Below are positions 41,492 to 50,566 of a stretch of DNA of 64,000 bases, one piece after another. A program made the translations under genes and the position numbers. Under the pieces are notes generated by a model. That model was not told where the DNA came from, did no database searches, and saw only the letters and a list, made by a program, of their open reading frames with translations. The DNA is from Microcaldota archaeon (lineage in GTDB: Archaea; Micrarchaeota; Micrarchaeia; Norongarragalinales; SBBD01). Position 1 is the stretch's first letter. The number at the start of each line of letters is the position of its first letter. Where the stretch lies: contig JACRGC010000002.1 in assembly GCA_016212475.1 (NCBI GenBank), positions 1 to 64,000 on the forward strand. Reading direction: 5' to 3'.

Positions 41492-42166
41492 ATGTTCTTT
41501 TGGGATTTCTTCATGCTTGAATTTGCAATGCTTGCGCTTACACTTGGGATAAAGCACAGCTTTGATGCCGACCACCTAATTGCCGTTTCAAACCTTTTAG
41601 GCAAGGCAAGTTCGCTTCGCAAATCCGTTTCAATGTCAATTAGCTGGGCAGCAGGCCACATGCTAACTGCCTCGCTGATTACTTTTGTATTGTTTTCAAA
41701 CCAAAACTCCCTTCTTCCGCTGATTTTGGACAAATTTGAAATTCTGGTGGGAGCCATGCTGATTTTCCTTGGCGCACTCACAATTTACCATGCTAAATTC
41801 ACGAAAATCCATTCCCATATCCACACACATGGCGGCAAAAAGCACGTTCACATGCACTCGCACGCAATAGCAAACAAAGCGGATCATTCCCATTCGCACA
41901 TGCTAGGGATTGGAATAATCCATGGGCTTGCAAGCAATGATGAGCTTCTTCTTTTGCTTACGGTTTCACTTGGCGCCTCCTCTTTGTTGGAAATGCTTGC
42001 AGGCGTAGGAATATTTTCACTCGGGGTTGTTTTGGGAATGGTTGCATATTCCATCCTTCTAACACAAACGATAATTAGCATCCGCGGAATTCAAATCCAT
42101 AGGGCAATCCATGCAACAATTGGCGCAATTAGCATTTTCTACGGCGGAGTTTTGTTATTTGCTTAA
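41492..42166 (+). CDS. NiCoT/RcnA-like nickel/cobalt transporter with His-rich loop
   Basis: GIKHSFDADHLIAVSN signature, loop HSHIHTHGGKKHVHMHSH. Confidence 0.87.
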   Translation: MFFWDFFMLEFAMLALTLGIKHSFDADHLIAVSNLLGKASSLRKSVSMSISWAAGHMLTASLITFVLFSNQNSLLPLILDKFEILVGAMLIFLGALTIYHAKFTKIHSHIHTHGGKKHVHMHSHAIANKADHSHSHMLGIGIIHGLASNDELLLLLTVSLGASSLLEMLAGVGIFSLGVVLGMVAYSILLTQTIISIRGIQIHRAIHATIGAISIFYGGVLLFA

Positions 42167-42927
42167 ACTGTTTTTTCTCCTAAATTAGCGGGTTTTTCCC
42201 CCATGTGCTCTTCAAATGTCTTATGCTCCGGAGTTTTCATGAAAATAATTATCACTCTAAGAAGAAGGGCGGCAATTGGCAGATAGAAAAACAGCATCCC
42301 AAAAGGCCTAACATCAAGCCCGATATCCGGCTTTGTTTCGTATAGGTAAAAATGCAAAAGAGCAAGGGCCAGCGCAACATATCCAAAGGTTTGGATCAGC
42401 TTCCATTTTTTGTACCCAAGCTTTACCATCATATTCTTGGTTGATGTTGCTGTCATGATGAAAAATATGAGCAATGAAACCGTTGCGGAAACAATCCCAA
42501 TGAACTTTGCATTTTCAATGAACATCAAAACCAGGCTGAATTTGTAGAATTCAATGAATGAATAGATCGCATGCAATGCCGCAATTCCAAAGCCAATTAT
42601 CCCAAGGGTTTTTCGCATGTAAAGGAAATGGCCAAATTTAGCCGGAAACAGCTTCGATAGGGGGCCCATCAGGAAAACAATTGAAATAATTCCAATTGCC
42701 GCAAGCGCAAAAACCTTGTTGAACTCCTTAAATGAGTTGGCGGGATCTTGGAATGTCAAAACATTCATAAGTTTATCCGGAACAAGGGTTTTGGTTTTTT
42801 TGTCAAATGCGGTATAGAACATCAGCAAAGAGCCAAAAACCAGCAATACGATCAAATATGGGAGGATTTTTTTTAATTCCATCCAAAGAATAATCAAAGC
42901 GGATTTAAAAATCTTTTTTTCATGCAA
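42163..42927 (-). CDS. Ferric-reductase-like transmembrane (heme b) protein
   Basis: Six-TM pattern with conserved His (ALHAIYSF, LLHFYLYE). Confidence 0.75.
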   Translation of the reverse strand: MHEKKIFKSALIILWMELKKILPYLIVLLVFGSLLMFYTAFDKKTKTLVPDKLMNVLTFQDPANSFKEFNKVFALAAIGIISIVFLMGPLSKLFPAKFGHFLYMRKTLGIIGFGIAALHAIYSFIEFYKFSLVLMFIENAKFIGIVSATVSLLIFFIMTATSTKNMMVKLGYKKWKLIQTFGYVALALALLHFYLYETKPDIGLDVRPFGMLFFYLPIAALLLRVIIIFMKTPEHKTFEEHMGEKPANLGEKTV

Positions 42928-42933
42928 AACAAA

Positions 42934-43917
42934 TCATGCAAGCAGTTCGGCAATGACGGAAATCAGATATATTCCAAGAAGCACAAATCCGCCTTTTTTT
43001 GTGATTTTCCCAGACCTTGAGATGAAAATGAATGCAAGCGTTATGAAAATCAGTGCAGGGATTGTAATTAGCTGCACTTTTGGCTCGATTGAAATCGGAG
43101 TCATGATTGAAAGTATCCCAACGGAAATTAGCATCGTAAAAATATTGGATCCGATTGTTTCCGTAACCGCAAGGTCCGTAAGGCCCCTTCTTGTTGCCTG
43201 AAGGGCCGCTGCAAGATTTGGTATGCTCGGCCCAAGCGCTCCAAGGGTAATTCCAATTACCATTTCGGAAATTCCAAACATTTTTGAATAATTTATCAAT
43301 GTATCAGTAAAAAGCATCGAACCAATTATCATCATGATTGCGCCGGCAAGGAAATACGCAAATCCCCGATGCTCGCGAAGAGTAATTCCGGTTTTTCCAA
43401 CTAAAATAAGCGCCTCCTGCGCATCCCTTGCCTCCTTTACGGATTCTTTTTTGCTGATGTAGCGCTCCTGTTGATAAACATTCAAAACATATGGTACGAA
43501 AATTAAAACCAAAATCAATCCATCGATCCTTGTAAGCTCCCCTTCAGCCACTACAAGGAGGGAAACAATGAATGTTGCCGCTAGCATGAAGCTTAAGTCG
43601 CGGATCTGGGTTATTTTGGAAATTTTCAAATCCGAAATCATTGCGGAGGCGCCAACAATCAATCCAAGGTTGATGATTACCGAACCAAGGACTGTTCCAA
43701 GCCCAATCAATGGATATCCTTTCAAAATGCTGGATATGGCAACCACTATTTCAGGAAGGCTAAGAAGCGCAGAAACCAAAATCAAGCCAATTGCCGCATG
43801 GGATACTGCAAATGCTCTTGCAAGATGGGCAATTGAATCCGTAAGCCAATCCGCGCCTTTGATAATCAAGGCAACGCCTATGATTCCAAAAACCGTAATC
43901 AATAGGAAATCGATCAT
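42934..43917 (-). CDS. Calcium/sodium antiporter (CaCA family)
   Basis: Duplicated alpha repeats: SALLSLPEIVVAISSI...GTVLGSVIINLGLIVGAS and GALGPSIPNLAAAL...GSNIFTMLISVG. Confidence 0.9.
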   Translation of the reverse strand: MIDFLLITVFGIIGVALIIKGADWLTDSIAHLARAFAVSHAAIGLILVSALLSLPEIVVAISSILKGYPLIGLGTVLGSVIINLGLIVGASAMISDLKISKITQIRDLSFMLAATFIVSLLVVAEGELTRIDGLILVLIFVPYVLNVYQQERYISKKESVKEARDAQEALILVGKTGITLREHRGFAYFLAGAIMMIIGSMLFTDTLINYSKMFGISEMVIGITLGALGPSIPNLAAALQATRRGLTDLAVTETIGSNIFTMLISVGILSIMTPISIEPKVQLITIPALIFITLAFIFISRSGKITKKGGFVLLGIYLISVIAELLA

Positions 43918-44060
43918 ATTCTTGTCCTTCTTGCTTTAAGCCAATTGCGGCGCATAAATTAATGGCGCCTGGATATTAATGTTGACCTAAAGCGCCGATC
44001 TGAAATAATATGGTGTTATTATAGCAAACGAATAAAAATTTGGAAACTATTTAACAATCT

Positions 44061-44528
44061 GTGAAAAAATACAGCATATCGGATCAAAAATCGCTGGCAA
44101 TTTGGGCGGTTGAGTGCGCAATGCGTGTTTTGCCGCATTTTGAAAAAGCGTATCCAAAGGATAAACGTCCGTAAACCGCAATAAAGGTTTGCAAAACATG
44201 GATCCGAACTGGAATATTTAGCATGAAGGCAATCCGCAAAGCCTCCCTTGATTCGCATGCAGCTGCAAGGAAAGCAAAAAATAATCCCGCAGCATGCTAC
44301 GCCGCAAGGGCAAATGGGCAAGCAGTTGCAGCCTGCCATGTATCGCAACACGCATTTGGGCCGGCATTTTATGGGCTGAAAATTGTTGCATTCAAAAATC
44401 CGGAAAATCCCAAGCCAGAACTTAAAAAAGAGCTCGTATGGCAAACCCGCCAACTCCCTAAAAACCTAAGGAAAGATTGGAAAAATTTCCAAATACAAAA
44501 ATTTCCAAAAAATCTGAATGTAGATTAA
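44061..44528 (+). pseudogene. Imm5-like putative immunity protein interrupted by in-frame TAA at 44172-44174
   Basis: One frame: VKKYSISDQKSLAIWAVECAMRVLPHFEKAYPKDKRP*TAIKVCKTWIRTGIFSMKAIRKASLDSHAAARKAKNNPAACYAARANGQAVAACHVSQHAFGPAFYGLKIV. Confidence 0.65.
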
Positions 44529-44583
44529 GGCAAATCCATAAGGGAATAAATTATCCGCTCCTAAATTCCATTTGCCCATATAT

Positions 44584-45975
44584 TCAAACTTTGGGCGCAT
44601 TTTTAACCGCGCCTAGGGCTTTTTTTAGCATCCAAGGAATTATTATTGTTGTAATGAATGCCATGGACGCAATAATTGCGTATTCGGTTTCCGATAACAC
44701 CGCAGTTCCATCCGCAGTCAATGCTGTCAATCCGTAAAGGCCAATAATAAGGGCAATTTCTCCCCGGGGCACCATCCCTATCCCGACAATTAGGGATTCC
44801 TTCAAATTGGTTCCGGTCAAGTATGCGCCAAATCCACATCCAATTATCTTGACCAATATCGCAATTATTGTGATGATGATTATTGGCACCAAATTGGAAA
44901 GCAATGCCGGAATATCCACCAGCATCCCAAGTGAAATGAAAAATATTGGCGTAAAGAATGCCTCAAGGGGATAAAATAACTCAAATAGCTTGCCTGTAAG
45001 CCTGCTGAAGTTGAGTGTTATGCCTGCGATGAACGCGCCAACAATTGCCGAAAGTCCGATGAATTCCGCAACGTAGGAATATGCGAGCACATATGCCAAA
45101 ATTCCAAGGAATGTTGAATTCGAAATCTTTTCCACATCCAATTCCTTGTCAAAATACCTCTTAACGATCCGCTGGCCGACCAATATTCCTCCAACGACGA
45201 ATATGAATGCGGTGAAAACAACAGTTGCGAGTGGCGAAAGTATTTGCGCATTCAGTTCTGTTGGGAAATTGTTGATCAAACTTAGTACAAGAAGTGCAAG
45301 TATGTCATCTATTACCGCAGCTCCCAATATGACTTTGGAAAATTCCTTTTCCATGACCTTAAGTTCCGATAGGACTGCAACCGTAACCCCAACGCTTGTT
45401 GCAGTCAAAGCCGCGCCAAGGAACATCGAATAGCTAAAACCATGGCCCGTCATGCTTGCATAATAAAACCCTGCAAAAAATGGTATGATTACCCCCAAAA
45501 GGCCAACGATCAGGTTTTTCAAATTGAATATTTGCTTGATTTTGGAATGGAGCCCTATTTTGAACAAAAGTAAAATTGCGCCTAGCTGGGCAAATACCTT
45601 GACAACCCCTTCAGTTGGGATTAAATGGGGCAATTGCGATGGCTGATTTATTGCAAAACCAAAAACGCCCAATAGCCAGATCAGGATTCCTGAAGCAAAA
45701 GGAAATAGTATTTTGATGGCACTAGGGCTGATTGCAACTCCTACAAGGAGCAATACCATGACGGTTGGCTGTTTTAGGTAAACAACCAGGAGTTCAGCCA
45801 TAACAGCCGCTAAAAGAAGCAAGCTCAGCTCAAACCAGATTTTCTTGTCCTCCTGAACATCGGTAAATAGGGATGCACGAAGAACGGAAAAGAATAGAAG
45901 CAGGACTAAAGCGATGATCAGGAATACTGTGAAAGGAGTAAATTTTTTGGATATTTCCTGAATGTTTTTTTTCAT
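44584..45975 (-). CDS. CPA2/KefB-like cation:proton antiporter
   Basis: About 12 TM; LGAALTATSVGVTVAVLSEL; GMVPRGEIALIIGLYG. Confidence 0.9.
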   Translation of the reverse strand: MKKNIQEISKKFTPFTVFLIIALVLLLFFSVLRASLFTDVQEDKKIWFELSLLLLAAVMAELLVVYLKQPTVMVLLLVGVAISPSAIKILFPFASGILIWLLGVFGFAINQPSQLPHLIPTEGVVKVFAQLGAILLLFKIGLHSKIKQIFNLKNLIVGLLGVIIPFFAGFYYASMTGHGFSYSMFLGAALTATSVGVTVAVLSELKVMEKEFSKVILGAAVIDDILALLVLSLINNFPTELNAQILSPLATVVFTAFIFVVGGILVGQRIVKRYFDKELDVEKISNSTFLGILAYVLAYSYVAEFIGLSAIVGAFIAGITLNFSRLTGKLFELFYPLEAFFTPIFFISLGMLVDIPALLSNLVPIIIITIIAILVKIIGCGFGAYLTGTNLKESLIVGIGMVPRGEIALIIGLYGLTALTADGTAVLSETEYAIIASMAFITTIIIPWMLKKALGAVKNAPKV

Positions 45976-46007
45976 AACTAGTTATAATTTTCCGGAATTA
46001 AAAAATC

Positions 46008-46052
46008 CAGCGCCTTGGCCGAGCACGGGGGGCCTCAAGCACAGCGCCTTGG
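46008..46052. repeat. Direct repeat CAGCGCCTTGG twice, 34-bp period
   Basis: 46008-46018 and 46042-46052 within the 45976-46237 intergenic region. Confidence 0.5.
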
Positions 46053-46237
46053 ATAAACCTACTCTCAAGTGTTGCTGAATAGCTACTGATTTGTAGCTGA
46101 TTGGTACCCATTTATTTTATGCATTTCAGCCATTCAATAATTCAAACCCGATAAAAGCAATGGCAATTTACCCTTCCCTAAGTCTTCTCTATTAATCAAA
46201 CCAAAGCATTTAAAGTTTCATTTTTTGTACTACTATT

Positions 46238-47695
46238 ATGGTTTTCAATAAACCTTCGGAACTTGAATTGGAAAGCCTGCCTATAAAGAGCCGCAGGCTT
46301 GCCCGAATAATCTATTCCGATGGTGATAGCCCTGAGAAACGAGGCGCTTTTGGGGAAATAGGCGACTATACTGGAATTCCAGCCGGGCTTTATCCGCATA
46401 CTCTAAACATTGCAAAAAATAGCCCTTCCGAATTTGACCGTATGTTAGCTGCAACTTCATTGGCAGAAGATCATTCCTCCGATGTTCTTGAAATCATAAG
46501 CGCCGATAAATCCCCTATGGTAAAGGCTGCTTCTGCTATTTCGCTTAGCGAATACGGTGCATCTGAATACTGTACAAAAAAATTGTTCGATCTTTATCCG
46601 ACTGAAAAAAATGAGGAGGTTAGGGCGGCATATATTCAAACAATAGCTTCAGCTGGTTCTGATGATTATGCATTTGAGCCGTTGCTTAAGGCAAGCCGGG
46701 ACGAATCGGAACTAGTTCGCGCCCAAGCAGCCATTGGTCTAGCAAAAAGTGAAAAAGGGAAATCAATAGCTGAAAAAATGCTTAAGACGGATAAGAGTGC
46801 ATATGTCCGGGTTGCTGTTGCAGAAGAACTTAAATGTATGACTGACGAGCTAGTTTCCGAGGCTAACCGCATCATGAAAACGGCCAAGAACAAGAAAATG
46901 CAGGAAATTGCTTTTTATGCCATGTCATCAATCAGATCCGAACAAGCTCAAAAAGGGCTTCTCGATGCATTAAGGAGCAATAACGAAGTTATTCGTTGGA
47001 TGGCGATAGATCGCATAAGCTTCTGGAATACTGAAAAAATATTTGGAGAAATTTTGAACATGACCGATGACAAATATTGGGTTGCAAGATCAAATGCCTG
47101 GGAAGCACTAGGGCGAATGAATCTTGATAAAACGGTTCCCCTTGTTTTGAAGAAATTGCACGAGGAAAAAGAATCCTTTGTTTGGGGGACAATGGTCAAA
47201 TTAGTGGTTCAAAAGGACAAGATCAAGTTCCAAGAAATTATTGTTCATGAATTAGAAGGAAAGCGCCCTAAATTCAAACAATCTGCTTTGTTTAATTTGT
47301 GCTATGAGGAAAAGGACAAAGCACTTCCAATAGTGGAAAAATTATTCATCGAAGGTCATCTAGACGATGTTCTCCAAATGCTCCCTTATCCGATTGCACA
47401 GGCTAAATCTTCAAAGGCTGTTGAAATCATCGATAAAATTATTAAGAAATCCGAAGATCCAGAAGTAAAAGTTGCATGCATTGATGCATTGACCCAAATC
47501 GGCTCATTTGGTGCTTATGATGTTGTAAAAACTCTAATTAAGGATAAAAACCCGGAAATAAGGGAAATGGCAATGAGGTCCGCTGACAATATCCAGAATT
47601 GGGGAAGATCGGATCCAGTTTCAAAACATGCAAATAAGGCTACTAATTCTGTAATTGGCAAGCTATCAACTTTTACTCGAAAACTATTCCGTTGA
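46238..47695 (+). CDS. HEAT-repeat protein
   Basis: Repeated ~30-aa helical units (S.MVKAAS.ISLSEYG; PEIREMAMRSADNI). Confidence 0.85.
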   Translation: MVFNKPSELELESLPIKSRRLARIIYSDGDSPEKRGAFGEIGDYTGIPAGLYPHTLNIAKNSPSEFDRMLAATSLAEDHSSDVLEIISADKSPMVKAASAISLSEYGASEYCTKKLFDLYPTEKNEEVRAAYIQTIASAGSDDYAFEPLLKASRDESELVRAQAAIGLAKSEKGKSIAEKMLKTDKSAYVRVAVAEELKCMTDELVSEANRIMKTAKNKKMQEIAFYAMSSIRSEQAQKGLLDALRSNNEVIRWMAIDRISFWNTEKIFGEILNMTDDKYWVARSNAWEALGRMNLDKTVPLVLKKLHEEKESFVWGTMVKLVVQKDKIKFQEIIVHELEGKRPKFKQSALFNLCYEEKDKALPIVEKLFIEGHLDDVLQMLPYPIAQAKSSKAVEIIDKIIKKSEDPEVKVACIDALTQIGSFGAYDVVKTLIKDKNPEIREMAMRSADNIQNWGRSDPVSKHANKATNSVIGKLSTFTRKLFR

Positions 47696-47833
47696 TTCAG
47701 TTTGCAACAAAGAGCCTCCTTCTTTATTTCCTCCGCCTCTTCAATTCCTCCAGCACTTTCTGAAATTCAATCCTCCTGTTCTCAAGCCCTACTAGAGTAA
47801 AAAAAGCAAATCCGCAGCTTCCCAAACGACCTC

Positions 47834-49219
47834 TCAATAAAAATCATCCAAATCGTAAGCCAAATAGCCTGCACTTTTAATTTTCTGTTTCTCCCCTATT
47901 TTCTTTGCTACAATCCCAAATTTTGTATTCGCGGGAAGTTTTGGCACATATTTTGCCTTGTTTTCCAAATTCATCAATACGTTTATAGCCTCGGAATAGC
48001 CAAGTTCTTGCCATTTGAACTCAAAGGCATATGTTGTTTTTTGGTCTTTTCCGATCAAATCGATCTCATAGGCGTTTTTCCCTTTTTCAGCATCCGGGTT
48101 TTTGCCCCACTGGCGCTTTGCTTCTAAAAGTTTCAATTCGAAGGTCAGGAACTCCTTAGCTACTTTTTCAAAGCACCGCCCATAAGTGGAATTCAAGTTT
48201 TTCTTAATCGCAGTAAGGAATTCGGGCCTTCTGGCAACATAGTCCGAATAGTTTTTGTAAATTTGTGAAAACCAGAACTCAAGCAACGGATGCCTAATCC
48301 TGTAAAAGCCTCTTTTCCCGCTATAAGGCATTTCGAGTTCAATCAGCTCGAAAAGATCTTTAAGCTCGTTGAGTTGTCGGGTGATCGATGTTGAAGGGGT
48401 ATTCAAATAGCCTGCAATAGACGACAATGTGTTGTTTCCTGTTGCAATGGCCTCCAGAATCGAATAATATGTGCCGCTTCTGCCGCCGAATTCCTGCGAG
48501 AGGATGCTGTTCACTTCGTCTTCAAGTGGCGCATCCTTGGCCAAGAAAAGCGCTTCTATTATCTGCTCTGCGGTTTTTCCTTCCAGGCCGTTATCTTCCA
48601 TGGAAACATAATATTTCGGGTAACCGCCAAACAGCATATGCGTTTTCAGCAGATTTTCCTTGGTCAGTTTCAATTCCTGCGCAATTTCAAGGCAGGCAGA
48701 AAATGTCAGTGGCTCGATTTTTTTGCTCTTTTTTATCCTCCCATAAAGCGGTTCCTTTGAGCCCTTGAAGAGTTTTTTCATCAAACCAATCAAGGAACCT
48801 GAAAGAATTATCAAACCCGGTTTATCCTCATTCAGGTCGATGGTTTTTTGCAGGATTCCAAAAACCATTGGCTCGACAAAAGCAAAGTTCTGGAACTCGT
48901 CAAAAACAATCGGAGGTGTCTTCCTTGTTGCAATGATTTCAAAAAACTTATCCCACGAATCGAGCACTTCCAAATCCTTGAGTATTCCGTTTTTCCTTAA
49001 TATCTCCGAAAATTCGGCAAGCAGATCGGCCGAAGTCTTGTTCTTATTGACAAAAAAGTAGATCCCACTATCCTTCAGGAATTCTAAAAGCAGCCTTGTC
49101 TTTCCAACCCTTCGAAGGCCGTAAATGGCTACGGTAAACTGCCTCCTCTCCGAAAGCGTCTGCAATTCCCTCAATTCTTTGAGTTCGGCTACCCTATCAA
49201 TGAACCTCATTCCATTCAC
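47834..49219 (-). CDS. Archaeal AAA ATPase with C-terminal DUF234-like nuclease domain
   Basis: F.DR..EL..L, IYGLRRVGKTRLLLEFL, VFDEFQNF, C-terminal YEIDLIGKD...YAFEFKWQ. Confidence 0.87.
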   Translation of the reverse strand: MNGMRFIDRVAELKELRELQTLSERRQFTVAIYGLRRVGKTRLLLEFLKDSGIYFFVNKNKTSADLLAEFSEILRKNGILKDLEVLDSWDKFFEIIATRKTPPIVFDEFQNFAFVEPMVFGILQKTIDLNEDKPGLIILSGSLIGLMKKLFKGSKEPLYGRIKKSKKIEPLTFSACLEIAQELKLTKENLLKTHMLFGGYPKYYVSMEDNGLEGKTAEQIIEALFLAKDAPLEDEVNSILSQEFGGRSGTYYSILEAIATGNNTLSSIAGYLNTPSTSITRQLNELKDLFELIELEMPYSGKRGFYRIRHPLLEFWFSQIYKNYSDYVARRPEFLTAIKKNLNSTYGRCFEKVAKEFLTFELKLLEAKRQWGKNPDAEKGKNAYEIDLIGKDQKTTYAFEFKWQELGYSEAINVLMNLENKAKYVPKLPANTKFGIVAKKIGEKQKIKSAGYLAYDLDDFY

Positions 49220-49220
49220 C

Positions 49221-49237
49221 TACTGAATTATTCAGTA
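49221..49237. promoter_or_regulatory. 17-bp palindrome TACTGAAT-T-ATTCAGTA directly upstream of the ATPase start
   Basis: Perfect 8-bp arms; further half-site AACTGAATTATT overlaps to 49248. Confidence 0.6.
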
Positions 49238-49289
49238 ACTGAATTATTTAAACCTTTCGGATCTTCTATTGTGCTTTATTTGCATTTCA

Positions 49290-49336
49290 GTATCATTTTT
49301 AGCAAAGTTTGCCTTTAACTTTGCGTGTTTTGATAC
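49290..49336. repeat. Nested inverted repeats GTATCA/TGATAC and GCAAAGTT/AACTTTGC
   Basis: 49290-49295/49331-49336 and 49302-49309/49317-49324. Confidence 0.6.
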
Positions 49337-49673
49337 TTTGTACATTTGATTAGGCTATTCCGGAGTCCATTTACATAGGGACATGAATCTCATTATTTAG
49401 TATACTGAACAATAGTTCGTACTTTCATTCACTATGTAATGCCAAAATAGGCAAAAAGCGAAATATTCCTCTGGCTTTCTAATTTCGGTTACTCTTAAGA
49501 GGGTCAAAAATGCCTTGTTTTCCCCTTTTATGAAGGGGCAAAGTTACCGCACATTTTGAATTTGAATGTAAGGCAACTTTTGTTTTTACGAACAATAGCA
49601 GGTAACCCCACGGAAACTAATGGCTCACTATATTTGTGGAGTTAATGATGGTAACGTAACTGTAACGTTAACC

Positions 49674-49709
49674 TTTACCACACATTAACGGTCAAGAATG
49701 TGTGGTAAA
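49674..49709. repeat. 13-bp perfect inverted repeat TTTACCACACATT/AATGTGTGGTAAA
   Basis: Arms 49674-49686 and 49697-49709, immediately 3' of tRNA-Asp. Confidence 0.8.
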
Positions 49710-49713
49710 ATCA

Positions 49714-49997
49714 CGCCTTGGCCGGGATTTCCTTGCCTGAAATTGGCGGAGCCGCAAAATCCTTTCTTTGGCGGAGCCACACGCCTTTCAATCAAAACTA
49801 TTTTTGATGAACCTTTTTTGAAAAAGGTTCAAAGAAAGGCAAGGCATTCGGACCCGGGTCAAGGGCTGTTTGTTAAACCGTTTTCTTCGATTCGAAAAAA
49901 CTCACTTCCTTTTCTTTTTCCGAAGCGCTTTTTCTTTTCGAGAAAAGAAAAAGGTTTAGCGACAAGCCCCTATGCTGGACCACTACACTACCAAGGC
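49714..49997 (-). tRNA. tRNA-Asp(GTC) with two introns (37/38, 92 nt, 49868-49959; 59/60, 119 nt, 49728-49846)
   Basis: Mature: GCCTTGG TA GTGT AGTGGTCCA GCAT A GGGGC TTGTCG^A GCCCT TGAC CCGGG TCCGAA^T CCCGG CCAAGGC G (73 nt). Intron 1 has a canonical BHB: TTGT/ACAA central helix, CGC and ACA bulges, TAAACC/GGTTTA inner helix. Confidence 0.88.
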
Positions 49998-50116
49998 ATC
50001 TAAGGCTATTTCTTTGGGAAGCAACAAATAAAAAGGACTCGTTGGCGCAAAATCAGGTTGGCTTAATGGGCAAATTTGGTTGCTGTCAAAATCAATCAAC
50101 CCCAAAATAAGTCAAA

Positions 50117-50515
50117 TCAATTCTGCAAAAGTTTTTCCGCAAACTCTTCAAGTGCAGAATCTTCCTGCTCCTTGCTGGCTTCAAACATGATGAAGCCATC
50201 GCGTATGTTGTTTATTGCAAAGTAGAATAGAAAAATTATAAGCCCTGCAAGAAGGGGGTAAAGATACCTTGCAATATCCGGAATCCTTTCGGCAAAATAG
50301 CCGTATAATACCGCAAGAAGAGTCGCAAGTGAAAAAATTACCGAAAGCACAATTGCCCCAATTGTCATCCTTCCAAACCCCTGGATTGAATTGGCTCCGG
50401 AAGCAGTGCGCAATACGTCCATGTTTTCCCGGATTTTTTGCCTTGTAATTATTTTTTGGGAAGGAGCTTGTGGAGCTATTAGCTGCCTTCTTTGAGATTC
50501 GGGTGTTATTGCCAT
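50117..50515 (-). CDS. Hypothetical two-TM membrane protein
   Basis: 132 aa, two hydrophobic helices. Confidence 0.6.
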   Translation of the reverse strand: MAITPESQRRQLIAPQAPSQKIITRQKIRENMDVLRTASGANSIQGFGRMTIGAIVLSVIFSLATLLAVLYGYFAERIPDIARYLYPLLAGLIIFLFYFAINNIRDGFIMFEASKEQEDSALEEFAEKLLQN

Positions 50516-50566
50516 GAATTGGTAAATGCAAGGCTGCTTATAATTATTGCGAAAAGAAGAAGAAAA

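Noticed and set aside
46008-46060. Possible tRNA-Leu(CAA) fragment (GGCCGAG...CTCAAG)
   Set aside because: No pairing 3' acceptor or T-arm nearby, and the D-arm is incomplete.
49698-50003. 101-aa plus-strand ORF
   Set aside because: Antisense to tRNA-Asp and its introns.
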